Shown in pieces: positions 45,383 to 55,300 of a stretch of DNA of 64,000 bases. The notes below the pieces were generated by a model. That model searched no databases and was not told the DNA's origin. It saw only the letters and a list, made by a program, of their open reading frames with translations. The translations under genes and the position numbers were made by a program. The DNA is taken from assembly GCF_013256625.1 (NCBI RefSeq), contig NZ_CP053908.1, positions 2,914,001-2,978,000 of the forward strand, given 5' to 3'. Position 1 is the stretch's first letter. The number at the start of each line of letters is the position of its first letter. The stretch comes from Hymenobacter sp. BRD128 (GTDB lineage Bacteria; Bacteroidota; Bacteroidia; Cytophagales; Hymenobacteraceae).

Positions 45383-46744
45383 GTGCCTGCCGCCGTGACT
45401 TCCTCCCGCCTGTATCTGCTAGGGCTGCTGGCCTTGATTGGGGCCTACGTGTCGCTGGAATATTATCGCCCCAAGCCCATCGACTGGCGCCCCTCGCTTA
45501 GCAACACCGACAAGATTCCCTACGGCACCTACGCCCTCTTCGACGTGCTGCCTCAGCTGCTAGCCACGGACGAAGTGACCAGCGTGCGCCTGCCCATCTA
45601 CAACCAGCTTTTCGACCAGGAAGACCCCGAGCGCAACGCAGAGAACATGGCTAAGTCCGATGCTACTGAGTCGGAGCCCGCCGCGCCGGCCGACTCGGCT
45701 ACGAGCGACGCCGCTAGCCCTGATGCGCCCACGCTACGGCAGCAGGGCGCCACTTACCTGTTTATCAATAACTCTTTTGCTATCAGTCGGCTGGAAGTGC
45801 CGGCCCTGCTAAAATTTGCCGCAGCCGGCAACGACGTTTTTATTGCGGCCGAGCGGTTCGATGGCGGCATACTGCGTGCGCTAGGAGTGCAGCTGCGCGC
45901 TGCCGATGCGCCTGACCCAAGTGTGCCCGATTCGGTGCGCGCCCGACTCAGCGCACCCAGCCTGCACTTGCTGGATTCAGTGCAGGTGCACTTCACCGAC
46001 CCCGGGCTGAGCGGCGCCGCGCTGCGGCTACCGGCCTCGGCTGCCACCAGCCGGCTAGCCCTGCGGCCCGGCCACGCCGGCACGCCCCTAGCCACTGACG
46101 CGCAGGGCCGCGCCGTGCTGCTGCGCCTCGACCGTGGGCGCGGCCACGTGTACGTATGCACGGTGCCGCTGGCGTTCAGCAACTATTTTGTGCTGCCGCC
46201 GCGCCGCCGCGCGTTCGCGCTGGCGGCGCTTTCGTACCTGCCCACGGGCCGCCCGGTGTGGTGGGACGAGTACCAGAAGCAGGGCCGCGAGGGCGAGCAG
46301 TCAGTGCTGCGCGTGCTATTCAGCCACCCTAGCCTGCGCACGGCCTACTACCTGCTGTGGGTTACGGCGGTGCTGTTCATCTTTATTGAGGCGCGGCGGC
46401 GGCAACGTATTATTCCGGTCATCAAGCCTTTGCCTAATACTACGCTGCTCTTTACGCGCACCGTGGCTGGCCTCTACCAGCAGGGCCGCAACCACCAGCG
46501 CATTGCCGAGAAGAAAACGGCGCTCTTCCTCGACTACCTGCGCACGCGTTTTCAGGAGCCCACGCCCGACCTGGCCGACGAGGACTTTCGCGAGCGCCTG
46601 AGCCAGAAATCGGGCGTGCCCCGCGCCCGCGTCGATGAGCTGGTGCGCTACATCAATTTTGCCCGCACCGCACCCGCCGTCACCGACCGCGAATTGCTGC
46701 GGCTGAGCCGCGCCATCCACGATTTTAAGCGGGAGGCGACGTAA
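45383..46744 (+). CDS. DUF4350 domain protein
   Basis: 453 residues, GTG start at 45383, 3 bases after the glycosyltransferase stop. An N-terminal helix (LYLLGLLALIGAYVSLEYY) anchors the protein; the DUF4350 domain (IPYGTYALFDVLPQLLA..., YLFINNSFAISRLEVPALLKFAAAGNDVFIAAERF) resembles a GATase-like fold. It has an acidic Ala/Ser/Asp linker near 90-115. A second helix (YYLLWVTAVLFIFIEA) near 315 precedes a helical cytoplasmic tail. It is a standard member of MoxR/DUF58 clusters, function unknown. Confidence 0.9.
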   Translation: MPAAVTSSRLYLLGLLALIGAYVSLEYYRPKPIDWRPSLSNTDKIPYGTYALFDVLPQLLATDEVTSVRLPIYNQLFDQEDPERNAENMAKSDATESEPAAPADSATSDAASPDAPTLRQQGATYLFINNSFAISRLEVPALLKFAAAGNDVFIAAERFDGGILRALGVQLRAADAPDPSVPDSVRARLSAPSLHLLDSVQVHFTDPGLSGAALRLPASAATSRLALRPGHAGTPLATDAQGRAVLLRLDRGRGHVYVCTVPLAFSNYFVLPPRRRAFALAALSYLPTGRPVWWDEYQKQGREGEQSVLRVLFSHPSLRTAYYLLWVTAVLFIFIEARRRQRIIPVIKPLPNTTLLFTRTVAGLYQQGRNHQRIAEKKTALFLDYLRTRFQEPTPDLADEDFRERLSQKSGVPRARVDELVRYINFARTAPAVTDRELLRLSRAIHDFKREAT

Positions 46745-46937
46745 AAAATCATTTTTGCATTGTGCCAGGAAATGCTGATTTTGACTAATTGCACTTTTCT
46801 AATAAAAGCCATTTCAGGCTTACCAGGGCGCTTTTTACTTGCTGTTTCATGCCGCCGCTAGCCCTTTGCCGGCCGCAAGATAGAAGCTGGCCCTAGTTGC
46901 CCGACTATTTTTTTGACGACATTCCGCCTCTTTATTT

Positions 46938-47960
46938 ATGGAAAACGAAACGCCTTACCAAGCCATCGAAAACGCCGACGTGCCGGTTGCGGCAGCCTTC
47001 GCCCCGCGCACCGACCTGGCCCAGCTCACGGCCCGCACCGAGGCCGTGCGCCAGCAAATCGGGCAGGTAATCGTAGGCCAGCAAGACTTGTTGGAGCTAC
47101 TGCTCACGGCCCTGCTCGCCGATGGCCACGTGCTGCTGGAGGGCGTGCCCGGCGTGGCCAAAACTCTCACCGCCAAGCTACTGGCCCGCACCCTCGACGT
47201 GCCGTTCAGCCGCATCCAGTTCACGCCCGACCTGATGCCGGCCGACGTGCTGGGCACCAGCATTTTCCGGCCGGCACAGGGTGATTTTGAGTTTCGGCCC
47301 GGCCCCATCTTCGCCAGCGTGGTGCTGATTGATGAAATCAACCGCGCCCCGGCTAAGACGCAGTCGGCCCTCTTCGAGGTAATGGAGGAGCGCACCGTGA
47401 CCCAGGACGGCACCGCGCACCGCATGACCACGCCCTTCGTGGTGCTAGCCACCCAAAACCCCGTGGAGCAGGAAGGCACCTACCGCCTACCCGAGGCCCA
47501 GCTCGACCGCTTCCTCTTCAAGCTCAACGTGGGCTACCCCACCCTAGCCGAAGAAATTCAGATTCTCCAAGGTCACCACAACGGCTTCGGCGGCACACCG
47601 CTGGAAAAAGTGCAGGCCGTGCTGACTGCTACCGACCTGGCTGCCCTGCGCCAGCAAGTGGGCCAGCAGCGCGTGGAGGCCAACGTACTCGAATACATTG
47701 CCAAAATCGTGGGCCAGACGCGCGCCCACAAGGCGCTGTACCTGGGCGCCTCGCCCCGCGCCAGCATCGCGCTGCTCAACGGCGCCAAGGCCCTGGCCGC
47801 GCTGCGCGGCCGCGACTTCGTGACGCCCGAGGATGTGCAGTTTCTGGCGGCGCCTGTGCTGCGCCACCGCATCATGCTCACGCCCGAGCGCGAGATGGAA
47901 GGCGGCACGCCCGATGAAGTAGTGAAGCAGATTGTGCAGAGCGTGGAAGTGCCACGGTAG
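46938..47960 (+). CDS. MoxR-family AAA+ ATPase
   Basis: 340 residues. Walker A GVPGVAKT at 69-76, Walker B VVLIDEINRAP, sensor region VLATQNPVEQEGTYRLPEAQLDRF and a C-terminal lid with LGASPRASIALLNGAKALAALRGRDFVTPEDV. MoxR ATPases act as chaperones that mature VWA-type proteins; DUF58, the likely client, follows. A 193-base gap from 46745 separates it from the DUF4350 gene and is relatively AT-rich, so it may hold its own promoter (TTG near 46892 and TATTTTTTTG near 46905). Confidence 0.96.
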   Translation: MENETPYQAIENADVPVAAAFAPRTDLAQLTARTEAVRQQIGQVIVGQQDLLELLLTALLADGHVLLEGVPGVAKTLTAKLLARTLDVPFSRIQFTPDLMPADVLGTSIFRPAQGDFEFRPGPIFASVVLIDEINRAPAKTQSALFEVMEERTVTQDGTAHRMTTPFVVLATQNPVEQEGTYRLPEAQLDRFLFKLNVGYPTLAEEIQILQGHHNGFGGTPLEKVQAVLTATDLAALRQQVGQQRVEANVLEYIAKIVGQTRAHKALYLGASPRASIALLNGAKALAALRGRDFVTPEDVQFLAAPVLRHRIMLTPEREMEGGTPDEVVKQIVQSVEVPR

Positions 47961-47980
47961 GGTTTCCAATAACTTCTTCT

Positions 47981-48017
47981 CGTCGGTCATTGCAAGCCTG
48001 CGAAGCAATGACCGACG
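47981..48017. repeat. REP-like hairpin between moxR and the DUF58 gene
   Basis: CGTCGGTCATTGC at 47981-47993 pairs perfectly with GCAATGACCGACG at 48005-48017. The core matches the element at 20170-20194 almost exactly. It lies within a probable operon. Confidence 0.8.
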
Positions 48018-48038
48018 GATAAGTAATAACGCTGTTCC

Positions 48039-49391
48039 ATGAGTTTCTTTCTCACTCCGCGCTTCTTCTACCTCTGCACGGCGCTCATCACGGGTTTCAT
48101 CGTCAGCTTCTTCCTGCCGTGGCTGCTAGGGCCGATGCTGCTGCTGCTAGGGGTGGCGGTGCTGCTAACGCTGCTCGATGCACTGCTGCTCTACGCGCCG
48201 GTGGCGGGTGGGGCTAGCCCGGTATTTGGGCGGCGGGCGCTGGGTGAGAAGCTGGCCAACGGCTCGGACAACGACGTGCAGCTGTTCATCGAGAGCCGCT
48301 ATCGGTTTGGTATTCAGGTGGAAGTGATTGACGAGATTCCGCACCAGTTTCAGCGGCGCGACGTGCTGTTTGAGGCCACCATTCAGCCGGGGCAGACGCA
48401 GGTTATCAAGTACCAGCTGCGGCCCACCAAGCGCGGCGAGTACGAGTTTGGGGCGCTGAACGTGTATGCGGCTTCGCCGTTGCGGCTGGTACGGCGGCGC
48501 TTCCGCTTCGGGCGCGCCGGGCAGGTGGTGCCGGTGTATCCGTCGTTTTTGCAAATGCGGCAGTACGAGCTGCTGGCCATCCACAACCGCCTCACGGAAG
48601 TGGGCGTGAAGCGCATCCGGCGGGTGGGCCAGAGCACGGAGTTTGAGCAAATCAGGCCCTACGCCAGCGGCGACGACCCGCGCACCATCAACTGGAAGGC
48701 TAGCGCCCGCCGCGCCACCGGCGGCGGGGCCGATACGCTGGTCGTCAATCATTTTCAGGATGAGCGCGCCCAGCAGGTGTACTGCCTCATCGACAAAGGC
48801 CGGGTGATGCGGATGCCCTTCGAGGGCCTGAGCCTGCTGGATTACGCCATCAATGCCACGCTGGTAATGAGTAACATCGCGCTACTCAAGCACGACAAAG
48901 CGGGGCTGATTACGTTCAGCAACAAGCCCGGCGCCGTGGTGCCCGCCGAGCGCAGGCCGGGCCATTTGCGTGCCATTCTGGAAGTCCTTTACCGCCAGAA
49001 AACCCAGTACCTCGAAACCGACTACGAGCTGCTCTACGCCACGGTGCGCGCCAAGATTAAGCAGCGCAGTCTGCTAATTTTGTTCACCAATTTCGAAACC
49101 TTGCAGGGAATGGAACGGCAATTGCCCTACCTGCGGGCGCTGAGCAAGGCGCACCTGCTGCTGGTCGTTTTCTTTGAAAACACCGAGCTGCGCACCTACC
49201 TCGATGCGCCGGCCGAAACGACGGCCTACGTGTATAACCAAACCATCGCCGAGAAATTTCAGCAGGAAAAACGCCAGATAGTGCTCGAATTGCAGCGCTA
49301 CGGCATTCAAGCGCTCCTTACCCCACCGCAGCTGCTGACGGTGAATACGATTAATAAATACCTGGAATTCAAGGCCAGGGGACTGCTATGA
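48039..49391 (+). CDS. DUF58 domain protein (VWA-like)
   Basis: 450 residues. Two N-terminal helices (FLCTALITGFIVSFFLPWLLGPMLLLLGVAV) hold it in the membrane. DUF58 core: YRLRPTKRGEYEFGALNVYA-like strands, VGQSTEFEQIRPYASGDDPRTINWKASAR (the DPR-x-INW signature), then a VWA-like domain with YCLIDKGRVM and LLDYAINATLVMSNIALLKHDKAGLITFS. The MIDAS serines are replaced in this branch. The likely partner is the MoxR ATPase upstream. Its TGA overlaps the ATG of the GH20 gene. Confidence 0.94.
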   Translation: MSFFLTPRFFYLCTALITGFIVSFFLPWLLGPMLLLLGVAVLLTLLDALLLYAPVAGGASPVFGRRALGEKLANGSDNDVQLFIESRYRFGIQVEVIDEIPHQFQRRDVLFEATIQPGQTQVIKYQLRPTKRGEYEFGALNVYAASPLRLVRRRFRFGRAGQVVPVYPSFLQMRQYELLAIHNRLTEVGVKRIRRVGQSTEFEQIRPYASGDDPRTINWKASARRATGGGADTLVVNHFQDERAQQVYCLIDKGRVMRMPFEGLSLLDYAINATLVMSNIALLKHDKAGLITFSNKPGAVVPAERRPGHLRAILEVLYRQKTQYLETDYELLYATVRAKIKQRSLLILFTNFETLQGMERQLPYLRALSKAHLLLVVFFENTELRTYLDAPAETTAYVYNQTIAEKFQQEKRQIVLELQRYGIQALLTPPQLLTVNTINKYLEFKARGLL

Positions 49392-51409
49392 TAACGCAAG
49401 GTTTCGCTAGGTTAAAAGAGGTTTCGCTAGGTTTTTTTATACGCAAGCTTTGCGAGACCTTGCTTAATCTCGCGAAACCTTGCGCGCTGGCATTACTGCT
49501 GCCGCTAGCCGCCCAGGCCCAGCGCCCGCTACTGCCGGTGCCGGCCCAGGCCACCTGGCAGGCCGGCCACTACCGCTTTGCCACGGCCCCACTGCTAGCC
49601 CTGCGCCGGCAGGTGACTGGCCCGGCCACCTCGCAAGACGAGAGCTACCATCTGCGCGTCACGGCTACCGGGGCTAGCCTCGTGGCGGCCGGGCCGCTGG
49701 GCATTCAGCGGGGGCTAGCCACGTTTCGGCAGGTCATCGAGCGCACGCCGCAGGGCTGGCGGGCGCAGTTTTGCGACATTCAGGACGCGCCGCGCTTTGC
49801 CTGGCGTGGGCTCATGATAGACCCGGCGCGGCACTTCCTGCCGGTGGCCGTTATCAAGCGCAACCTCGATGGCATGGCCGCTGTGAAGCTCAACGTGCTG
49901 CACTGGCACCTCTGCGACGACCAGGGCTGGCGCGTGGAAAGCAAGCTGTTTCCGCGCCTGCACCAGGTGGGCGGCGCCACCGGCTACTACACCCAGGCCG
50001 AAGTGCGCGAGGTGGTACGCTACGCCGCCCAGCGCGGCATCCGGGTGGTGCCCGAGTTTGATATGCCCGGCCACGCCGGCGCGCTGGTCACGGCCTACCC
50101 CCGGCTAGCCTCCAACGACTCGGTCAAGACCCTGCCCATCAAGTGGGGCGTGCTCAATATTGCCCTCGACCCCACCCGCGAGGGCACCTACACCATGCTC
50201 GACTCGGTGCTGACCGAGATGAGCGGGCTGTTTCCCGACAAGTACTTCCACATTGGCGGCGATGAGAACGACGGGCGGCAGTGGCGCCACAACCCACGCA
50301 TCGTGGCCTTTATGCAGGCAAAGGGCTTTGTGAAGCCCGGCACCACCACGCCCGACAAGCACCAGCTCCAGAACTATTTCAACCGCCGCCTGCTCGCCAT
50401 CGTGCAGAAGCTGGGCAAGACGATGATTGGCTGGGATGAGATACTCGGCCCCGACCTGCCCCAGCCCATCGCCATTGAAAGCTGGCGTGGCCCCAAGGGC
50501 GTGCTCGACGCCGTGCGCCAAGGCCACCCCGCCTTGCGGGCCCACGGCTACTACCTCGACCTGTACTTTTCGGCCGCCAGCCACTACGCCGCCGACCCGC
50601 TCCAGGGCATCCCCGACTCGCTGGCTAGCCGCGTGCTGGGCGGCGAGGCTGCCATGTGGAGCGAGTTTGCCGACAGCGTGCTCTACGACAGCCGGGTGTG
50701 GCCCCGCGCCGCCGCCGTGGCCGAGCGCCTCTGGAGCCCCGCCGCCCTCAGCCAGGATGTGCCCGATATGTACCGCCGCCTGGCCTTCGTGAGCGAAGGG
50801 CTGGAGGCGCTGGGCCTGCGCCACCGCCGCGCCCCGGCCGCCCTGCTGCGCCAGCTGGCTAGCCCCTACCCGGCCGCCCTGCCCGCCCTGCAAACCCTGG
50901 CTAGCCTCATCGAGCCGGTGAAAGAGTACAAGCGTCACTCCCAAGGCTTTAAGTACACCACCGAAACGCCGCTCACCCGCCTAGTTGATGCCGCCCCGGC
51001 CGAGTCGGACGTGGCCCGGCGCTTCGGCGCCACCGCCGACAGCCTGCTGGCCAGCCTCAGTATTGGGATGCCCACCTTCCCGGCCACACCGCCCAGCCTT
51101 ACGCCGGCTGCCCGCCGCCAGCTGGCCAGCCTGCGCCGGCAGGCGGCCGAGTGGCAGCGCGCCACCGAGGTCCTGCCCCCATTATTCGTGACTAGCCCCG
51201 GCCTGACCGAATACGCCCCGCTGGCCGCCCAGCTCGGTATTGTGGCCAGCCTGCTCAGCCAGCGCCTCACGCAGCTCGAACAGGGCCAGCCTACGGTACC
51301 CGCCGCCCAGGCCACCGCCAAGCTTCAGCTCGATGCCGCCCAGCAGCCGGTCGGCCAGGCCGAGCTAGCCATTATTGGCGCGGTACGGCGGCTGGTCGGG
51401 CTACCATAA
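49388..51409 (+). CDS. Beta-N-acetylhexosaminidase (GH20)
   Basis: 673 residues. Catalytic pair D292-E293 in YFHIGGDEND; GH20b domain at about 45-130, TIM barrel from WRGLMIDPARHFLPVAVIKRNLDGMAAVKLNVLHWHLCDDQGWR through VVPEFDMPGHAGALVTAYP and MIGWDEIL to EAAMWSEFADSVLY. It releases terminal GlcNAc/GalNAc from glycans or chitin fragments using substrate-assisted catalysis. The leader MITQGFARLKEVSLGFFIRK... is unusual: it is encoded by an inverted repeat (49395-49484). A TTG further in (giving LLNLAKPCALALLLPLAAQA) could be the real signal-peptide start. It overlaps the DUF58 gene by four bases. Confidence 0.94.
   Translation: MITQGFARLKEVSLGFFIRKLCETLLNLAKPCALALLLPLAAQAQRPLLPVPAQATWQAGHYRFATAPLLALRRQVTGPATSQDESYHLRVTATGASLVAAGPLGIQRGLATFRQVIERTPQGWRAQFCDIQDAPRFAWRGLMIDPARHFLPVAVIKRNLDGMAAVKLNVLHWHLCDDQGWRVESKLFPRLHQVGGATGYYTQAEVREVVRYAAQRGIRVVPEFDMPGHAGALVTAYPRLASNDSVKTLPIKWGVLNIALDPTREGTYTMLDSVLTEMSGLFPDKYFHIGGDENDGRQWRHNPRIVAFMQAKGFVKPGTTTPDKHQLQNYFNRRLLAIVQKLGKTMIGWDEILGPDLPQPIAIESWRGPKGVLDAVRQGHPALRAHGYYLDLYFSAASHYAADPLQGIPDSLASRVLGGEAAMWSEFADSVLYDSRVWPRAAAVAERLWSPAALSQDVPDMYRRLAFVSEGLEALGLRHRRAPAALLRQLASPYPAALPALQTLASLIEPVKEYKRHSQGFKYTTETPLTRLVDAAPAESDVARRFGATADSLLASLSIGMPTFPATPPSLTPAARRQLASLRRQAAEWQRATEVLPPLFVTSPGLTEYAPLAAQLGIVASLLSQRLTQLEQGQPTVPAAQATAKLQLDAAQQPVGQAELAIIGAVRRLVGLP
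49395..49484. repeat. Inverted and direct repeats inside the GH20 leader
   Basis: CGCAAGGTTTCGC at 49395-49407 is the exact reverse complement of GCGAAACCTTGCG at 49472-49484. Inside, AGGTTTCGCTAGGTT occurs twice (49399-49413 and 49419-49433). The structure covers the first 30 codons. Confidence 0.85.
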
Positions 51410-51811
51410 TGCGGCTGCTTGTTAAGGCGTTATTTATCAGAACAGGCAGTGATAGCCAAGCGCTTTGCCTTATTGCGTTTGCGAAATAAAAACTACCCGC
51501 TGTCTGGTGCCGGCCTTTTACCTGCCGGGTAGCTGTGCTGCAGCCAGCAGCCTTAATTGGCCTACGCTTGCGTACAACAAGCAGCTTCGCAACGCTTTAA
51601 TCATCCACAGGCATAGGCGCCCGCACTACGGAGCTGGCCCGCCCGATGGCAGTCTGTTTTTTTATGCTGCCGCCCGCCTACTTTCGCCAAGTACTGCCGA
51701 ACCTGTCCTCGTACCTCTCCGCTCAGCAGGAGGGTTCGTTTTCCGCCATGGGCTACTGCCCCGTAGCGGTGGCTATACAACCTATTGGCAACTGACCTAC
51801 GTAAGCAGCTT
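51410..51811. other. Non-coding stretch with hairpins
   Basis: About 400 bases with no convincing gene; a 149-codon open frame from 51465 has no protein-like composition. CTACCCG (51493-51499) pairs with CGGGTAG (51526-51532). GCCA/TGGC and GCTAC/GTAGC form a bulged hairpin at 51745-51773. A T7 run occurs near 51658. It may hold the GH20 terminator, a small RNA or decayed sequence; I cannot decide. Confidence 0.4.
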
Positions 51812-52015
51812 ATGCAACCTGATTCGCCCCTGCCGCCCCAATCTACACCACCTGCCAAGCCCAGCATGCTGGAGGAAATGGCTGCCCTCACCGGCCTCTT
51901 TAACCCCGAGATAATCTGGAAAGAGGAAGAGCTGCTCGATGACATGGACGAGCAGGAGGCCCAACGGGCCGCCGCGCTGGCGAAACCCACCGAGCCGCCT
52001 ACCGACCAATCCTAG
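51812..52015 (+). CDS. Small acidic protein, 67 aa
   Basis: ATG at 51812: MQPDSPLPPQSTPPAKPSMLEEM. A Pro/Ser-rich head, then LEEMAALTGLFNPEIIWKEEELLDDMDEQEAQRAAALAKP, an acidic amphipathic segment with a natural codon pattern. There is no membrane segment. The balance of a disordered head and an acidic helix suggests a small regulatory or adaptor protein, but no family is recognised. A TTG at 51785 would add nine residues. Moderate confidence that it is translated. Confidence 0.5.
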   Translation: MQPDSPLPPQSTPPAKPSMLEEMAALTGLFNPEIIWKEEELLDDMDEQEAQRAAALAKPTEPPTDQS

Positions 52016-52255
52016 CCCCCGGCGCGAACTTCTAACCGCGCGTTGCGCACCACTTAGCGTTTCGTAGCCGACGCGCTGGCGGTGACGAGCAAAGCGGTTG
52101 GCACCTAGTGCGGGCAAGTCGGCGCGGTCGTCGAGCACGGTCAGCTCAATTTTCAGGTTGGCAGCCAGCCGCGATGGCGCCAGGTGCACGCGCCCGTTGC
52201 CCACAATGGCAAGCTGGTCGCGGAAGCACCAATCGGGACTGACCCGGTCGTGTAG
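52016..52255 (-). pseudogene. Possible gene remnant on the minus strand
   Basis: The minus-strand frame from 52255 reads LHDRVSPDWCFRDQLAIVGNGRVHLAP..., LKIELTVLDDRADLPALGANRFA, which looks protein-like (beta strands, balanced residues). It has no ATG, is preceded by a stop, and its continuation runs antisense through the small gene at 51812-52015. It may be the remains of a lost gene. Bases 52256-52386 show nothing further. Confidence 0.3.
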
Positions 52256-52386
52256 CTAGGCGAGGCTAGTCGCCGAGGAAGAAGGTAATTATAGGCAAAA
52301 AACCTGGCGCTTTAGTGGCAACAGGATTTCCAAGTTATTGCCGGAATTGCCGGAACTGACTTTCTGCCATTTGCCAGGTGATTTTC

Positions 52387-55300
52387 CTAAAACAGCACCG
52401 CTACCTGCATCCTTCCGGTGTGCACCACCCCTAGCCCGCTGGCCTTACGACCATCATACGCCACGTTGATGTTCAGGCCATTGGCTAGGCGTTGTTCGAG
52501 ATTCAGGTTCCAAGTATAGTTGGTGCCGGGGCGCAGGGCCTGCAGGATTTCGAGGCCGACTACCGACGATACGTCGCCCTCGAAGGCTACCCTAGTGACG
52601 TGCGCGGCGGCCGTGAGCGTGCGCTTGCTAACCTGGCTCACGCGGGTTTCGAAGCCCAGGTCGTCGAAGCTGCCGCTGGCGTCGGTGTCGCGGGTGCTCA
52701 GGATATTCCTCTTGCTGGTGTGCAGCAGTGAGCCGGTGAGGCGCAGCGCCGGGCTAGGCTGGTAGCTGATTTCGGGCTGCGCGGTGTAGATGAGCAGCCG
52801 GAAATTGCGCGCGGTCGAGTACGTAGTCTGGGCTTCCCGGATGTCGCGGGCCGTGGTGAGGCGGCCTGTAAACGACTGCGCCAGGGTGCGGCGCAGCAGC
52901 AGGCTTTGGGTGGTAAGGTTGCGCAGGTCGAAACCTTGGGTGAGCAGGGTTTTCTGCTGGGTTTGCTGCACCGTGAGCTCGGCGCCGAAGATAGGATTGG
53001 CGCGGTTGAAATACAGCGTATTGCGCAGCAATTGATTAAAGGCCAACAGCTTATCATCGCCCTTGGCGAAGCTGAACGGGCTGAGGCGGGCCAGCAGGTC
53101 GTCGCTGGTGGTGCGCCGGTCTACCGTCACGCTGCTTACGCTGCTGAGGCGAGCCAGCACGGCGCGCCAGGTGCCGGCCTCGCGCCAGCCGCGCGGCGCA
53201 TTCACGGTGAGGCGGTAGCTAAGGCGATTCTGGTAGGCGGTGAGGTAGTCGGCGGTGGGCAGGTACACCTTGATGTAGGTGCGGTACTGGGCATCAGGCG
53301 TTTGGGCTTCCAAAAACTCGTCCTTATCCTGCACGCCGTTGTGGTTGAGGTCGCCGGCGTAGTAGTGCGTGCCCTGGCCGGCGGGCACGGCCAGAAACGA
53401 GAAATCGCGCCGCAGCTCGCGGCCGGTTTGCACGCTGTAGCTCAGCTCGGAGCGAATTTGATTCTGGAGCAAGCCCAAGTTGTGGTCGATTTTGCCGAGC
53501 AGGTTGCGCTGGCGGGCGCTGTCGGGGCGGCTCACCAGGTTCACGTCGCGGTAGGTGGCGATGACGCGTAAATCGTGGGCGCGGCTAAAGCGCGTGACGA
53601 GGCTGCCCTGCACGGTCTGCGCCTGGTTGTGCAGGTCGAGGTTATTTTGGTCGGCGGTGGGCGTGCGGTCGCGCCGCAGCGCGTAGCTCAGGCTGTAGCG
53701 GGTGCGGCCGGTGTCGGGGCTTTGCAAGGACAGGGTGTGCTCGTCGAAGTAGTTGGCCGAGCGAATGGTGTCGCCGCGCGGCGAGATAACCCGGTTTTTA
53801 TCAAAGCGATAGGTGTAGCCCGGAATGAGCCGCCCGCCGCCGTAGCGCACGCTGGCCTCGCCCCTGGCCCAGTCGGAGTGAAAGCGCCCGGCCTGCGAGT
53901 TGAGCAAAAACAATGAGCCGCGCACCTCCAGGCGGCCCACTTGCTGGGCCACATCTACCCACTGCTGTACGCCGCTGACCTCGCCGGGCCGGTAGCGGCG
54001 GCTCACGCGGTAGTTGATGGCGTGGTTGGCATCGCGGGTGAGGCCAACCGCGAAGTTGAAGATATTGTCCTCGCGGGGGTCAGTGGCGGTGGCGTTGGCG
54101 GTGCTGGTGGCGCTCCAGTTGCGGTCAAACTCGATGTCGCGGTAGCGGTCGATAGGTGCAAATTTGGGCGCCGTGTATTCGTAGTCGAGGGCCGAGCGCA
54201 GGCGGTAGCTGCGCAGGGCGGCGGGCGCCCAGGCGGGCAGGGCGCGGTCCTGCACGGTGTAGCCTAGCCGCATGGCTTGGCCTTTGTCTTCGGTACCCAC
54301 CGCAAAGCGGTTGCGCTGCAATTGGGAGCTAGCCAGGTCCACGAACACGGCGGCGGTGGGGTCAAGCTGGTAGGTGGCGCCGGCCGTAGCCATCTGCTTG
54401 AGCAGCGGCGTGGGCAGGATGCGGATTGCCTTGTAGCGGCCCAGGTTGGTGCCCGCGTAGGTGTAGACGCGCCCATTGGCATTTACGCTAGTCGTGCTCA
54501 GATTATAATCGCCCTGCCCAGCGCCCACGTCGGTAAAGCGCACCGTATAAACACCACTCAGCGAATCTTTTGCGTACACAAACGCATACTCCCGCTGGCC
54601 TTTGGCGGGGTTGAGCAATGGCACCCGGTGGTACTGCACCAGCGTGCGGTTGAAGGCCGCCGAGTCGGCACCCGGCGCCTGCACGAGCGGCACGTTGCCG
54701 GCACGGCGCAAGAGCTGCTGGTCGGCAAACGAGAGGGTGAGGTTAGCGGCGTTGTCGGGGTTGTCCGACTCCTGGTAAAAATTGCCCCGCAGGTTCAGCT
54801 TGCCCAGCTGCTGGTAGTGGCTCACGGTGTAGAGCGAGCGGGCATAGTTGAGGTCGGAATACTCAAAATCGACCTTCAGGCGCGTGTTGCTGGTGATGAG
54901 GTGGCGGGGCGAAAACGTGATTTCCGCCAGGTTGTAGTCGATAACGTAGTCATAATCAAAGCCCCGCGTCTGCAGGCGGCCGTCGAGGTACACGCGCTCC
55001 GAGCCGGCCAGCACAATGATGTACTGCTCGCCATTGGGGCCGGTGAGGCGGTACGGCCCCTGCACGTTGTCGAGCGGCGTGAGGTCGATGCTGGCAAATT
55101 TGCCCTTGGCCACGCCGCCCGCCACGAGCGTCGAGGAACGAACCTGGCCGAGCTTGTCGAAGACAGTGACCGAGCCCGCGCCGCTGGGCACGGGCGGCGC
55201 GCCGGGCAGCGGCTGGCCGGGTGCCACGGCCGTGGTGGGCGGGGCTAGCGGCGCGCTGCCCGTGCCGGGCGGCGCGGCGCTGTTGTTGGTCACGCCGTTG

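Noticed and set aside
51465..51914. 149-codon open frame after GH20
   Set aside because: No domain, odd residue composition and overlap with a better small gene; probably chance.
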